Of a DNA stretch of 64,000 bases, positions 48,433-57,798 are shown piece by piece; position 1 is the first letter of the stretch; each line of letters starts with the position of its first letter. The notes below the pieces were generated by a model, which saw nothing but the letters and a program-made list of their open reading frames with translations, searched no databases and was not told where the DNA came from. The DNA is from Georgenia satyanarayanai (lineage in GTDB: Bacteria > Actinomycetota > Actinomycetes > Actinomycetales > Actinomycetaceae), in contig NZ_UETB01000006.1 of the NCBI RefSeq assembly GCF_900116375.1, positions 1-64,000 of the forward strand, in the 5' to 3' direction. The position numbers and the translations under genes were made by a program.

Positions 48433-49353
48433 GTGACCGGCGTCCTCGAGGGCTTCGCCGCGCTCGCGGCGCTCATCGCCCTCGGCGCCGTCCTCGCCCA
48501 CGTCGGCTTCCTCAGCTACGCCAGCCAGACGATGCTCGTCCGGCTGGCCTTCTGGGTGGCCAGCCCGGCGCTCCTGCTCACCGTCGTCGCCGACGCCGAC
48601 GTCCGCGCCGTCTTCTCGGCCAACCTCGTCGCCACCGGGGGCGCCGTCGCCGGTGCGCTGGTCCTCTACCTCGCGCTCTCCCGGGTGGTCGCCCGACGGC
48701 CGGCGCCGGAGACGGTCGTCGGCGCGCTGTGCTCGATGTACGTCAACGCCGGGAACCTCGGCCTGCCGGTCGCCGCGTACGTGCTCGGGGACGCCGCGCT
48801 CGTCGCCCCGGTCATCCTGCTCCAGCTCGTGCTGCTGCAGCCGCTCGCCCTCGCGGTCCTCGACCGCACGACGGTGGGCGGCGGGACGGGTGTGCGCACG
48901 CTCGCCCTGCGCACGGTCCGCAACCCGCTCATGCTCGGCGCGCTGCTCGGGCTGGTCCTCGCGCTCACCGGCCTGCAGCTGCCCAGTGTCGTCCGGGCGC
49001 CGGTGGACCTCCTCGGCGGGATGGCGGTGCCGGCGATGCTCCTCGCCTACGGCGTCTCCCTGCGCCTGGGGCCCAGGCCGGGGGCGGGCTCCCCGGCGCG
49101 CGAGCTCGTGCTCGTCGTCGGGCTCAAGCTCCTCGTCCAGCCCGCCCTCGCCTACCTCATCGGCCTGGCCGTGGGGCTGCAGGACACCGCCCTCTACGCC
49201 GTCGCCGTGCTCGCGGCGCTGCCCACCGCGCAGAACGTCTTCGTCCTCGCCAGCCGCTACGACCGCGGCGTCGTCCTCGCGCGGGACGCGATCTTCCTCT
49301 CGACGATCGGCTCGGTCCCGGTGATCCTCGCGATCACGGCCCTGCTCACCTGA
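48433..49353 (+). CDS. AEC-family transporter
   Basis: The 306-residue product has about ten membrane helices in two repeats, with the Asn-containing MYVNAGNLGLPVAAYV and ALPTAQNVFVLASRY segments typical of the auxin efflux carrier/AEC family. Substrates in bacteria include malonate and malate-type acids; here it is unknown. It begins 1 nt after panD. In many actinomycetes coaX occupies this position. Confidence 0.85.
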   Translation: MTGVLEGFAALAALIALGAVLAHVGFLSYASQTMLVRLAFWVASPALLLTVVADADVRAVFSANLVATGGAVAGALVLYLALSRVVARRPAPETVVGALCSMYVNAGNLGLPVAAYVLGDAALVAPVILLQLVLLQPLALAVLDRTTVGGGTGVRTLALRTVRNPLMLGALLGLVLALTGLQLPSVVRAPVDLLGGMAVPAMLLAYGVSLRLGPRPGAGSPARELVLVVGLKLLVQPALAYLIGLAVGLQDTALYAVAVLAALPTAQNVFVLASRYDRGVVLARDAIFLSTIGSVPVILAITALLT

Positions 49354-49368
49354 GCCCCCGGGGGCCCG

Positions 49369-50067
49369 TCACGGCCTGTGGGGGGTGGCGAGCGTCCTGA
49401 TGTACTGCTCGGCCTCGGCCACGCGCATCTTGCGGGCGCCGCGGCGCTCGAGCTCGGCGACCATGCCCGGCTCGATGCGGGCGAGGTTGAGGCCACGCCG
49501 CAGGAGCGTGAGCGGGGGCTTGCGGGCCTCGCCGAGGTCCCGCAGGAGCCGGAACCAGAAGGTCTGCAGGCGGGGGCGCCACAGGCACAGGGCGTCGGCG
49601 AGGATGTCCTCGTCGCGGCACTCGGCGATGAGCTCGGCGGCGAAGATCCCCTCGGCGAGCACGATCGGGCTGCTGCCGGCGTCGAACTGGGTGGTCGTCG
49701 TGCGCCGGTTGGTCGGGATGTCGTAGAGCGGCACCTCGGCGCGGCCGGTACGGGCGATCTCGAGGAGCGCGGCGAGCGCCTCCTCGCGGTCCCAGCTGCG
49801 CGGGTCGTCCCAGTCGACGATCCCGTACCGGCGGGGCAGCTCGGGGTGGTCGCCGTCCCGGTAGAAGTCGTCCAGCGAGACGACCGGCAGACCGAGCCGG
49901 CCCGTGAGGGAGGTCTTGCCCGAGCCGGACGGACCGGTGAGAAGCACCACCCGCACGGGGGTGCGCCGGGCACCCGGGGGGATGTCGAACAGTCCGGGCT
50001 GGCTGAGCTCGTCGGCGCCGGGACCGGCCTCTGCGTCGCCCGTCGCGCCGCTGCTCGTCGCGGTCAT
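49369..50067 (-). CDS. Uridine kinase-like P-loop protein
   Basis: The 232-residue product has a P-loop GPSGSGKT at 45-52, SLDDFYRDGD as the second conserved segment of the uridine kinase/PRK group, and YDIPTNRRT. The substrate is probably a nucleoside or sugar but cannot be fixed. GAGGGG precedes the ATG. It lies opposite to and between the pantothenate genes and lysS, and converges on the AEC gene over a 15-nt gap containing a GC palindrome. Confidence 0.8.
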   Translation of the reverse strand: MTATSSGATGDAEAGPGADELSQPGLFDIPPGARRTPVRVVLLTGPSGSGKTSLTGRLGLPVVSLDDFYRDGDHPELPRRYGIVDWDDPRSWDREEALAALLEIARTGRAEVPLYDIPTNRRTTTTQFDAGSSPIVLAEGIFAAELIAECRDEDILADALCLWRPRLQTFWFRLLRDLGEARKPPLTLLRRGLNLARIEPGMVAELERRGARKMRVAEAEQYIRTLATPHRP

Positions 50068-50148
50068 CGCCCATCCCCTCGTGCGCCGCCTCGGCCCGGC
50101 GCGTCCCGCACGAGGATAGCGCCGGCCCCGGCCCCGACGCGCCGCTGG

Positions 50149-50154
50149 ATAGGA
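50149..50154 (+). promoter_or_regulatory. -10 hexamer TAGGAT before lysS
   Basis: It ends 7 nt before the GTG at 50162. The run of six or seven Gs between them could act as a poor ribosome binding site, but the geometry is leaderless. Confidence 0.5.
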
Positions 50155-50161
50155 TCGGGGG

Positions 50162-51700
50162 GTGAGTGAGACGACCCCCACCGTGCCGGCACCCGAGGAC
50201 ATCGACCAGGACGTTCCCGAGCAGGTGCGTGTGCGCGCCGAGAAGCGCGCCCGGATGCTGGCCGCGGGCGTCGACCCCTACCCCGTCACGCTCCCGGTGA
50301 CGACGACGATCGCCGCCGTGCGCTCGGCGCACGCCGGCCTCGAGGCGGGGGAGGAGACCGACGACGTCGTCGGCGTCGCCGGGCGGGTCATGTACCTGCG
50401 CAACACGGGCAAGCTGTGCTTCGTCACGCTCCAGAGCGGGGACGGCACCCGGCTGCAGGCGATGCTCTCGCGCGCGGAGGTCGGGGAGGAGGCGCTGGCC
50501 TCCTTCAAGGCCGACGTCGACCTCGGTGACCACCTCTTCGTCCACGGCCGCGTCATCGCCTCCCGCCGCGGGGAGCTGAGCATCTTCGCCGACTCCTACC
50601 GGCTGGCCGCCAAGTCCCTGCGCCCGCTGCCCAAGACCTACGAGAGCGAGGACGGCGAGCAGGTCGCGCTCTCGGAGGAGGGGCGGGTGCGCCGCCGCCA
50701 CCTCGACCTCATCATGCGGCCGGCCGCGCGCGACATGGTCCGCACCCGCGCCGCCGTCGTGAGGTCGCTGCGCCGCAACCTCGACGAGCGCGACTTCCTC
50801 GAGATCGAGACGCCGATGCTGCAGGTGCAGCCCGGCGGCGCCACCGCGCGGCCCTTCGTCACCCACATGAACGCCTACGACGTCGACCTCTACCTCCGCA
50901 TCGCGCCCGAGCTCTTCCTCAAGCGGGCCGTCGTCGGTGGGATCGACCGCGTCTTCGAGATCAACCGGAACTTCCGCAACGAGGGGGCCGACTCCAGCCA
51001 CTCCCCGGAGTTCGCCATGCTCGAGGCGTACGAGGCCTACGGCTCCTACGACACGATGGCCGAGCTCACCCGCCACCTCGTCCAGCGGGCGGCGCTGGAC
51101 GCCTTCGGGACGACGGCGGTGCGCCTGGCGGACGGCAGCGAGTACGAGCTCGGGGGCGAGTGGGACGAGCTGTCCCTGTTCCCCTCGCTGAGCGCGGCCC
51201 TCGGCGAGGAGGTCACCCCGCGGACCTCGCTGGAGGAGCTGACCCGCCACGCCGAGCGGCTCGAGGTGCCCGTCGCCCCGCACCACACCCCCGGCAAGGT
51301 CGTCGAGGAGCTGTGGGAGCACCTCGTGGGCGACCACCTCCACGCCCCGACCTTCGTGCGGGACTACCCCGTGGACACCTCCCCGCTCACCCGCGAGCAC
51401 CGCTCGGTGCCGGGCGTCGTGGAGAAGTGGGACCTGTACGTGCGGGGCTTCGAGCTCGCCACTGCCTACTCCGAGCTCGTCGACCCCGTCGTCCAGCGCG
51501 AGCGCTTCGCCGCGCAGGCGCTGGTGGCCGCGGCGGGCGACCCGGAGGCGATGGTCCTGGACGAGGACTTCCTCCAGGCGATGGAGCAGGGCATGCCCCC
51601 GGCGGGTGGCATGGGGATGGGCATCGACCGTCTCCTCATGGCGCTGACCGGGCAGGGCATCCGCGAGACGATCACCTTCCCGCTCGTCAAGCGCCTCTGA
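50162..51700 (+). CDS. lysS: Lysyl-tRNA synthetase, class II
   Basis: LysS charges tRNA-Lys. The 512-residue product has the OB-fold anticodon domain (about 60-170), motif 2 in [16 protein letters not shown] and motif 3 in [13 protein letters not shown]. Length is normal. GTG start. Unlike in M. tuberculosis it is not followed by lsr2 and clpC but converges on a lipoprotein gene 9 nt away. Confidence 0.97.
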   Translation: MSETTPTVPAPEDIDQDVPEQVRVRAEKRARMLAAGVDPYPVTLPVTTTIAAVRSAHAGLEAGEETDDVVGVAGRVMYLRNTGKLCFVTLQSGDGTRLQAMLSRAEVGEEALASFKADVDLGDHLFVHGRVIASRRGELSIFADSYRLAAKSLRPLPKTYESEDGEQVALSEEGRVRRRHLDLIMRPAARDMVRTRAAVVRSLRRNLDERDFLEIETPMLQVQPGGATARPFVTHMNAYDVDLYLRIAPELFLKRAVVGGIDRVFEINRNFRNEGADSSHSPEFAMLEAYEAYGSYDTMAELTRHLVQRAALDAFGTTAVRLADGSEYELGGEWDELSLFPSLSAALGEEVTPRTSLEELTRHAERLEVPVAPHHTPGKVVEELWEHLVGDHLHAPTFVRDYPVDTSPLTREHRSVPGVVEKWDLYVRGFELATAYSELVDPVVQRERFAAQALVAAAGDPEAMVLDEDFLQAMEQGMPPAGGMGMGIDRLLMALTGQGIRETITFPLVKRL

Positions 51701-51709
51701 CGACTGCGC

Positions 51710-52540
51710 TCAAGCCGTCGCCGGCGCCCGGCGCCGGCGGCGGCGCAGCAGCACGCCCACGAGGGCGAGCGGCACTCCCAGGACGAGGATCCAGGGCAGC
51801 AGCGCACCCAGCACGACGAGCAGCCCGCCGGCGAGACCGACGAGGGCTCCCCAGCCGTCCTGCACGCCCCCGACGAAGCCACCGGTGGCCAGCTGGACGG
51901 GACCGTCCGCGTCGATGGTCACGTGCAGCGAGGCCATCGCCACCTGCTCGCTGAGGTGCGCGCGCTCCGCCTGCAGCGACTCGAGCTCGGCCTGCCGCTC
52001 GCTCAGCGCGTCCTCCGCCGCGAGCAGCGCCTCGCTGGAGTCGGCCTCGGCCATGAGGCCGAGGAGCCGCTCGGTGGAGGTCTGCAGCGCGGCGATGCGG
52101 GCGTCGAGGTCGCGGCCCCGGCGGGTGACGTCCTCGGAGCTGATCGACACGTCCCGGGTCTCACCGACCGCCTCCAGGCCGTCGAGCACGGCGGTGAGCT
52201 CGGCGGCCGGGACACGGACGGTGAGCCAGCCGGAGGCCTCGGCCTCGTCGGTGGCCGCGTTCTCGGCACGCTCCTCGACGTACCCGCCCACGGCCTCGAC
52301 GAGGCCGACGACGTCGTCCATCGCCGTCAGCGGGTCTGCGGCGACCAGCGAGAGGGAGCCCGTGGTGACGACCTCGCGCGGGCCCGTCGCGGCGTCGGCG
52401 ACCTCCGCCACGGCCATGTCGGCGGTGTCGGCCCCGCTCTGAGCGCCGCCGCCGTCGGACGAGTCGGACCCACCGCCCGAGCAGGCGACGAGGCCCAGCA
52501 GGACCACCAGGCCGAACACCGCTGTCCGCAGGAGTCTCAT
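51710..52540 (-). CDS. DUF4349 lipoprotein
   Basis: The 276-residue product has a lipoprotein signal with the lipobox LVAC (Cys20), a Gly/Ser/Asp-rich linker, a DUF4349 domain (PREVVTTGSLSL, VEAVGGYVEE, VRVPAAELTAVLDGLE) containing a coiled-coil segment, and one membrane helix near 240-262 followed by an Arg-rich tail. It would thus be anchored at both ends. Function is unknown. Confidence 0.85.
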   Translation of the reverse strand: MRLLRTAVFGLVVLLGLVACSGGGSDSSDGGGAQSGADTADMAVAEVADAATGPREVVTTGSLSLVAADPLTAMDDVVGLVEAVGGYVEERAENAATDEAEASGWLTVRVPAAELTAVLDGLEAVGETRDVSISSEDVTRRGRDLDARIAALQTSTERLLGLMAEADSSEALLAAEDALSERQAELESLQAERAHLSEQVAMASLHVTIDADGPVQLATGGFVGGVQDGWGALVGLAGGLLVVLGALLPWILVLGVPLALVGVLLRRRRRRAPATA

Positions 52541-52546
52541 GACCGG

Positions 52547-52552
52547 ACCGTA
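52547..52552 (-). promoter_or_regulatory. -10 hexamer TACGGT, leaderless start of the DUF4349 gene
   Basis: On the minus strand the hexamer ends 6 nt before the ATG at 52540. Confidence 0.55.
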
Positions 52553-52625
52553 GCCACTCGGGGCGCCGGGTGGGACCGGTGTGGCCGAACCGTGACCGGA
52601 CCGGGACCAGGGCGTGACGTGGCGG

Positions 52626-53639
52626 CTACTCGCGCCCGTCCGCCCACGACTCCCGCAGGCTGCGGGCCCGCGCCTCGTCGGCGGTGCGACGGGCCGCGGC
52701 GCGGTGGCTGGCGCGCTCGTCGCGCACGTCCACCTGGATGGTGCGGTCGGCCTCCACGCCGCTCACCAGCTGGCGGGCCCGTGCCAGCTCGCGGTCGAGC
52801 TCGGCCCCCAGCAGGAGGGAGATGTTGATGAGCCACAGCCACAGGACGAGAACGACGATGCCCGCCAGCGTCGCGCCGTAGGTCGTCTCGAAGTACCCGG
52901 CGAGCCGGAGGTAGAGCTGGAAGCCGAAGGAGGCGACGAGCGCGATGCCCAGGGCCAGGAGCGAGCCGGGGGAGACGAGCCGGAAGCGCTGGTACCGGAC
53001 GTTCGGCGTCGTGAAGTAGAGCAGGGAGATGACGACGAGCCCCGCCAGCAGCACGATCGGCCAGCGGGCCAGCTCCCACACGGTGACCGACGCCTCCACC
53101 TCCAGGGTCTGCCCGACGGCACGCGCGACCGGGCCGGACACGACGGCGAACAGGGTGACGAGCGTGGCGAAGACGACGAGGACGAGGGTGGTGAGCAGGT
53201 GCCAGCCGAGCAGCCGCAGGGCGGGGCGTCCCTCCTCGACACCGTAGATGCGGTTCATCGCCCGGCCGAAGGAGCCGACGTAGCCGGCCGCGATCCACAG
53301 CGAGGACGCGACGCCGAGCGCGAGCGTCCACCCGGCGGCCGGGTGCTCGAGCACGGAGCGGACGGGCTGGCTGATGACGTCGAGGGCGTCCTCGTCGGGG
53401 GCGAGCTGACCGACGATCTCGAGCATCGTGTCGGTGCTCGCCGGGCCCTGGCCCGCCAGGGCGAGCACCGAGGTGAGCATGATGACGAGCGGGGGGATCG
53501 CCAGGACGGAGAAGAGGGTGAGCGCCGCGGACCGGTCCAGGCACTCGTCGGCCATGAAGTCGCGCAGCGCCTTGCCCAGCATGAAGCGCCGCGACGGGCG
53601 GCGCCCGGGCCGCGGGGTGCCTGGTTGCTGCGAGGTCAT
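52626..53639 (-). CDS. YihY/BrkB family membrane protein
   Basis: The 337-residue product has six membrane helices and the family features DECLDRSAALTLFSVLAIPP near residue 32, GRAMNRIYGVEEGRP and YFTTPNVRYQRFRLVSPG. The function of the family is not settled; the old name RNase BN is wrong. AGGGGG precedes the ATG. The cytoplasmic C terminus is charged and Arg-rich. Confidence 0.88.
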   Translation of the reverse strand: MTSQQPGTPRPGRRPSRRFMLGKALRDFMADECLDRSAALTLFSVLAIPPLVIMLTSVLALAGQGPASTDTMLEIVGQLAPDEDALDVISQPVRSVLEHPAAGWTLALGVASSLWIAAGYVGSFGRAMNRIYGVEEGRPALRLLGWHLLTTLVLVVFATLVTLFAVVSGPVARAVGQTLEVEASVTVWELARWPIVLLAGLVVISLLYFTTPNVRYQRFRLVSPGSLLALGIALVASFGFQLYLRLAGYFETTYGATLAGIVVLVLWLWLINISLLLGAELDRELARARQLVSGVEADRTIQVDVRDERASHRAAARRTADEARARSLRESWADGRE

Positions 53640-53710
53640 CGTCCACCCCCTTGTGCCTACCGAAGCACGGCGGGCACCCGGCTGCGCGCCGGCACTGCTC
53701 AGCCGCCGCG

Positions 53711-54427
53711 CTACAGGTCTCGCAGGACGGCGTTGAACGGCTCGCCGGTCAGCTGGACCTCGTGCCCGGCGCCCTCGACCACCCGCAGCTGCGCGCCGTG
53801 GTCCCGGGCCAGGGCGAGGCAGACGGCGTGGAAGGGCTCGTCGTGGCGCCCGGAGACGACGACCGTGGGGAACGGTGCGGCGGCGAGGTGCGTGAGCGGC
53901 ACCTCCCCCTGCCACGGGTGACGGGCGTGCCGCAGCGCGGGCACCATCGTCTCGAGCCGGGCGAGCAGCTCGGCCGGGAGCTCCTCCTCCGGCGTGCCGA
54001 CGTGGCGGAGGAACTGCCCGAGGAACGCCCGGTCGTCCACGTCGCTGGACAGGAGCGTCTGCAGCGACTCGACCAGGCCGGCGACGGCGGGGTGGTCCGC
54101 GGCAGCCGCGAACAGGGGTGGCTCGGCCAGCACGAGGGACCGGACGGCGGTGGGCCGCAGGTGCGAGGCGACGAGCGCGACGAGGCCACCGTAGGAGTGG
54201 CCGACGAGGTGGGCGCCGTCGCCGAGGAGCCGTGCGACGTCCTCACCGTCGCTGAGGAAGTCCTCACCGGGGCCCGGTGAGGCGTAGGCCCGGCGGGTCG
54301 GCACGACGAGCTCGAAACCCTCGTCCGCGAGCGGCCGCTGCTCGAGCCACTCCTCGGGGCCGGTGGCCAGCGACCCGTGGACCAGCACGACCCGCTCGCC
54401 CTCGCCCCACACCGTCGGCGTCGACAT
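53711..54427 (-). CDS. Alpha/beta hydrolase
   Basis: The 238-residue cytoplasmic protein has the HGSLATG oxyanion region near 17-23, the nucleophile Ser78 in GHSYGG, an acid in VVSGRHDEPF and His in EGAGHEVQ. The substrate is unknown. The next gene downstream is BrkB, 71 nt away on the same strand. Confidence 0.85.
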   Translation of the reverse strand: MSTPTVWGEGERVVLVHGSLATGPEEWLEQRPLADEGFELVVPTRRAYASPGPGEDFLSDGEDVARLLGDGAHLVGHSYGGLVALVASHLRPTAVRSLVLAEPPLFAAAADHPAVAGLVESLQTLLSSDVDDRAFLGQFLRHVGTPEEELPAELLARLETMVPALRHARHPWQGEVPLTHLAAAPFPTVVVSGRHDEPFHAVCLALARDHGAQLRVVEGAGHEVQLTGEPFNAVLRDL

Positions 54428-54434
54428 GGGGCAC

Positions 54435-54440
54435 AGCGTA
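54435..54440 (-). promoter_or_regulatory. -10 hexamer TACGCT, leaderless start of the hydrolase gene
   Basis: It ends 7 nt before the ATG at 54427 on the minus strand; no ribosome binding site is seen. Confidence 0.55.
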
Positions 54441-54477
54441 GGGCAGCGGTGCGCGGGAGGGCCGGTCGGCCCGTCGG

Positions 54478-56148
54478 CTACCCGGGGCGCGGCCGGTGCG
54501 TCAGCGCGTCGACGAAGACGGTGCGGATGTCGGCGGGGTTGCGCGCGAGGTAGCTGCGGCCGCCGGTCTGGGCCGCGATGAGCCGCAGCACCTCCTCGTC
54601 GGCGCCGGCGCCCATGCCGACGGTGATGACGGGGATCGGACGGCTCGGGTCGATGCGCTCCTGCAGCTCGGCGAGCAGCTCGTCGAGAGAGATGCCGTCG
54701 TCGTCCTCGTTGACGCCGTCGGTGAGCAGGACGACCGAGTTGACGTACCCGGGCTCGTAGCTCTCCTGGACCTGCCGGTAGGCCGCGAGCACGGTGTCGT
54801 ACAGGCCGGTGTCGGCGCCCGGTCGGGCGTGCTCGGACAGCGTGGCGGCCGCTTCCAGGAGCGTGTCGCGGTGCGTGCCGGCCCCGCTCTCCGCGTGGAG
54901 CGGCTCGATCGGTGCGAGCTCGGTCCAGTCGGTGCCGCCGGGGTGGTCGGTGGAGAAGACCCACAGCCCCACCTGGGAGGTGAGCGGGAAGACGCTCATC
55001 GCGGTCTGCGCGGAGGCGCCCGCGAGGGCGATCCTCGTCTGGTCGCCGGCCGGCTGGAGCATCGAGCCGGAGACGTCGATGACGGCGAGCATGCGCATGT
55101 CGACGGCGACGGTGCGCCACAGCGTCACGACGGCGTCGGCGTCCGCGGTCCCCGGTGGGGGCAGGGTTCCGGCCGCCCCGGCGGGGACGCCGGGGAGGTC
55201 GGGGACGGCGTCGTCACCCGGGGCCCGGAAACCCGCCGCCCGCACGTCCGCCACGCCTGCCTCACCGGTGAGGGCCTCCTCGAGCGCGGCCAGCGCCTCC
55301 CGCATGCCCACCCCGTTGTCCGTGCCCGGCAGCGGCACCCACGAGTAGGTGAGGGAGGCGGTGCCCTCCGCCGGGACGAGCGCCTCCAGCGGTGTCGCGA
55401 CGGTGGCGGACCGCTGCTGCGTGACCTGCTGCTCGGTGGCGACGACGGCGCTGGCCCCCTCGACGTCCTCGCCCGCCCAGGTGACCAGCTCGTACGGGTC
55501 GGCGACGAGCCGGGACATCTGGATCATCGCGGCACCGAGCAGCCGGTCACCCTCGGGGGTGCCGGCCAGCGCCGTCTGGGCGGAGTGGAGCAGGAGCAGG
55601 CTCGCGCTCGACGTCATGGGGTCGGCGATGCGCGGGGCGAGGGGCCCGGAGAGGATCTCCTGCCACGGCTGCGGCCCGTCCACCCCCGCCGACTCCGCCA
55701 GCGTGGTGGGCACGGCGATGAGGGCCGGCGTCGTGGCGAGGGTCGCGCCCACGGTGAGCGCAGGGGCGCGGGGGTCCTGGTTGACCCGCTCGACCCAGAC
55801 GTCGGAGTCGGGGATCCACACCCGGGACAGGACGGTGCCGCCTCGGATCTGCTCCGCGGTGTCCGCCGACGGGCTCGTGGTGACGGAGTAGGTGGTGCAC
55901 GGGTCCCCGTCCTCCACGCGGTCCGCGGCCGCGACGACGACGGGGGCGAAGTCCGCGGTGGTGGTGACCGGGACGGTGAGCTGCTGGGCGCAGCCGCCAC
56001 CGGTCGGCGACGGCGCGCCGGTCGGGTCGGTGGCGCCGTCCTCGCGCAGGAGACCCCAGGCGAGCAGCCCGAGCACGACGACGACCACGAGCGCGCCGAG
56101 CACTCGTGCCCAGGTGCCCCCGCCACGCGTCGTCGCGTCACCGGCCAT
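54478..56148 (-). CDS. Membrane-anchored protein with solute-binding-like and VWA domains
   Basis: The 556-residue product has a short cytoplasmic N terminus, one membrane helix (about 14-34), an extracellular domain resembling a periplasmic binding protein (about 50-330, with WIPDSDVWVERVNQ and PWQEILSG) and a C-terminal von Willebrand A domain with the metal site DVSGSM near 360 and LLTDGVNEDD near 480. The combination suggests adhesion or surface sensing, which is inference. It is divergent from the acyl-CoA dehydrogenase gene. Confidence 0.85.
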   Translation of the reverse strand: MAGDATTRGGGTWARVLGALVVVVVLGLLAWGLLREDGATDPTGAPSPTGGGCAQQLTVPVTTTADFAPVVVAAADRVEDGDPCTTYSVTTSPSADTAEQIRGGTVLSRVWIPDSDVWVERVNQDPRAPALTVGATLATTPALIAVPTTLAESAGVDGPQPWQEILSGPLAPRIADPMTSSASLLLLHSAQTALAGTPEGDRLLGAAMIQMSRLVADPYELVTWAGEDVEGASAVVATEQQVTQQRSATVATPLEALVPAEGTASLTYSWVPLPGTDNGVGMREALAALEEALTGEAGVADVRAAGFRAPGDDAVPDLPGVPAGAAGTLPPPGTADADAVVTLWRTVAVDMRMLAVIDVSGSMLQPAGDQTRIALAGASAQTAMSVFPLTSQVGLWVFSTDHPGGTDWTELAPIEPLHAESGAGTHRDTLLEAAATLSEHARPGADTGLYDTVLAAYRQVQESYEPGYVNSVVLLTDGVNEDDDGISLDELLAELQERIDPSRPIPVITVGMGAGADEEVLRLIAAQTGGRSYLARNPADIRTVFVDALTHRPRPG

Positions 56149-56156
56149 GGTGCTAG

Positions 56157-56162
56157 AACGTA
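56157..56162 (-). promoter_or_regulatory. -10 hexamer TACGTT before the VWA gene
   Basis: It ends 8 nt before the ATG at 56148 on the minus strand, slightly further than in the other cases. Confidence 0.4.
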
Positions 56163-56204
56163 GCCCCTCGACGCGTCCACCGGAAGAGGTTCACCGGCTG
56201 ACCC

Positions 56205-56210
56205 TAGGCT
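56205..56210 (+). promoter_or_regulatory. -10 hexamer TAGGCT, leaderless start of the acyl-CoA dehydrogenase gene
   Basis: It ends 6 nt before the ATG at 56217. Confidence 0.6.
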
Positions 56211-56216
56211 CACGTC

Positions 56217-57368
56217 ATGACCACCGACCTGCTCCCCGATGCCCTCCTCGAGCGGATCCGCGGCCGCGCCGCCGGCTACGACCGCGAGAACGCCTTCTTC
56301 ACCGAGGACCTCGCCGAGCTCGTCGAGGCCGGCTACCTCACCGCGATGGTGCCCACCGAGATGGGCGGCGCCGGACTCAGCCTCGAGGAGATGACCCGCC
56401 AGCAGATGCGGCTGGCCGGCGCGGCGCCGGCCACGGCGCTCGCGGTCAACATGCACCACGTGTGGGTGGCCGTGGCACGCATCGTCCGGGCGCGCGGCGA
56501 CCACTCCTGCGACCTCGTCCTCGAGGAGGCGGCCGCCGGGGAGATCTTCGCCTTCGGGGTCTCCGAGGCCGGCAACGACCTCGTCCTGTTCGGCTCGGCG
56601 AGCGACGCCGTGCCCGACGGCGAGGGCGGCTACTCCTTCCACGGCACGAAGATCTTCACCTCCTTCTCGCCGGCGTGGACACGCCTGGGCACCTTCGGCA
56701 CGGACCGCACCGGCGGGGAGGACCGCAACGTGTGGGGCTTCGTCACCCGCGACGGCGGCGGCGTGGAGGTCCGCGAGGACTGGGACGCGATGGGGATGCG
56801 CGCCTCGCAGTCCTGCACGACCGTCCTCGCCGGCGCCCACGCCCCGGCCGAGCGCATCGTTCGCCGCCTCGAGCCCGGACCGACGACGGACCCGTTCGTC
56901 TTCGGGATCTTCGCCGCCTTCGAGATCCTCCTCGCGAGCGTCTACACCGGCATCGCGGAGCGGGCGCTCGACGTCGCCGTCGAGACCGTGCACAGGCGCC
57001 GCTCGATGGCCGCCGGAGGCGCCCCCTACGCCCACGACCCCGACATCCGCTTCCGGCTCGCCGACGCCGCGATCCAGCTCGACGGCATCTACCCCCAGAT
57101 CGCCCAGATCGCCCGAGACGTCGACGAGCAGGTGGACCGCGGCGCGCGTTGGCTGCCGCAGCTGTCCGCCGTCAAGACCCGCGCCACGGAGACCGCCAAG
57201 GACGTCGTCGAGAAGGCGGTGCGCGTCTCGGGCGGCTCGGCCTACTTCAGCCGCAGCGAGCTCTCCCGCCTCTACCGCGACGTCCTCGCCGGGATCTTCC
57301 ACCCGAGCGACGACGAGTCGGTCCACCGGGCGTGGGCGGGAGCGCTGCTGGGTCCCGTCCCGGACTGA
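56217..57368 (+). CDS. Acyl-CoA dehydrogenase family protein
   Basis: The 383-residue flavoprotein has the N-terminal helical domain, the middle beta domain (FGVSEAGNDL, SFHGTKIFTSFSP, AMGMRASQSCTT) and the C-terminal helical domain with VRVSGGSAYFSRSELSRLYRD. The usual catalytic Glu position could not be fixed by eye. The SQSCTT segment resembles the group that includes sulfur- and monooxygenase-type members, so the substrate is open. Confidence 0.85.
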   Translation: MTTDLLPDALLERIRGRAAGYDRENAFFTEDLAELVEAGYLTAMVPTEMGGAGLSLEEMTRQQMRLAGAAPATALAVNMHHVWVAVARIVRARGDHSCDLVLEEAAAGEIFAFGVSEAGNDLVLFGSASDAVPDGEGGYSFHGTKIFTSFSPAWTRLGTFGTDRTGGEDRNVWGFVTRDGGGVEVREDWDAMGMRASQSCTTVLAGAHAPAERIVRRLEPGPTTDPFVFGIFAAFEILLASVYTGIAERALDVAVETVHRRRSMAAGGAPYAHDPDIRFRLADAAIQLDGIYPQIAQIARDVDEQVDRGARWLPQLSAVKTRATETAKDVVEKAVRVSGGSAYFSRSELSRLYRDVLAGIFHPSDDESVHRAWAGALLGPVPD

Positions 57369-57722
57369 TCAGCGCGGGGTGTGCTGGTGGCTGACGAGCC
57401 GCCAGCCGCCGTCGCGCCGCACGTACACACTCGCGACGAGGGCGGAGTAGGCCGCTCCCGTGCGCTCCGCCTCGACGCCGTAGCTGACGACGGCGACGTC
57501 CTCGGTGGGACGGAGCACGTCCAGGTCCGTCAGGCGGTGCGAGTCCCAGGGTGCACCGCCCATCGTCTCGAGCACCTGCTCCCGCCCGGCGAGCAGCAGG
57601 CCGCCGGGGAAGAGCATGCGGACGTCGTCGTCGAGAACGTCGTCGTAGAAGGCGACGGCGCTCTCCGGACCGCTCGACAGGGCCTGCCAGCCGAGACGTT
57701 CGAGGTCCTCGGGACCGGTCAT
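57369..57722 (-). CDS. SnoaL/DUF4440-like small protein
   Basis: The 117-residue product has the NTF2-like cone fold pattern: AFYDDVLDDDVRMLFPGG, a central VAVVSYGVEAERTG and a final WRLVSHQHTP. Such proteins bind small ligands or act as enzymes; nothing more can be said. GGAAGGAG precedes the ATG. Its stop abuts that of the acyl-CoA dehydrogenase gene on the opposite strand. Confidence 0.8.
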   Translation of the reverse strand: MTGPEDLERLGWQALSSGPESAVAFYDDVLDDDVRMLFPGGLLLAGREQVLETMGGAPWDSHRLTDLDVLRPTEDVAVVSYGVEAERTGAAYSALVASVYVRRDGGWRLVSHQHTPR

Positions 57723-57785
57723 GCGGGGCTCCTTCCGTCCTGCAGCACGCTACCGGGACGAGCAGCCGACGTCAGCCCCGCCGCC

Positions 57786-57791
57786 TACAGT
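57786..57791 (+). promoter_or_regulatory. -10 hexamer TACAGT, leaderless start of the ankyrin gene
   Basis: It ends 7 nt before the ATG at 57799. Confidence 0.55.
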
Positions 57792-57798
57792 GGCGGGC

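Noticed and set aside
49354-49365. 12-nt GC palindrome between the AEC and kinase genes as a terminator
   Set aside because: GCCCCCGGGGGC has no loop and no T tract; by itself it is too short to call.
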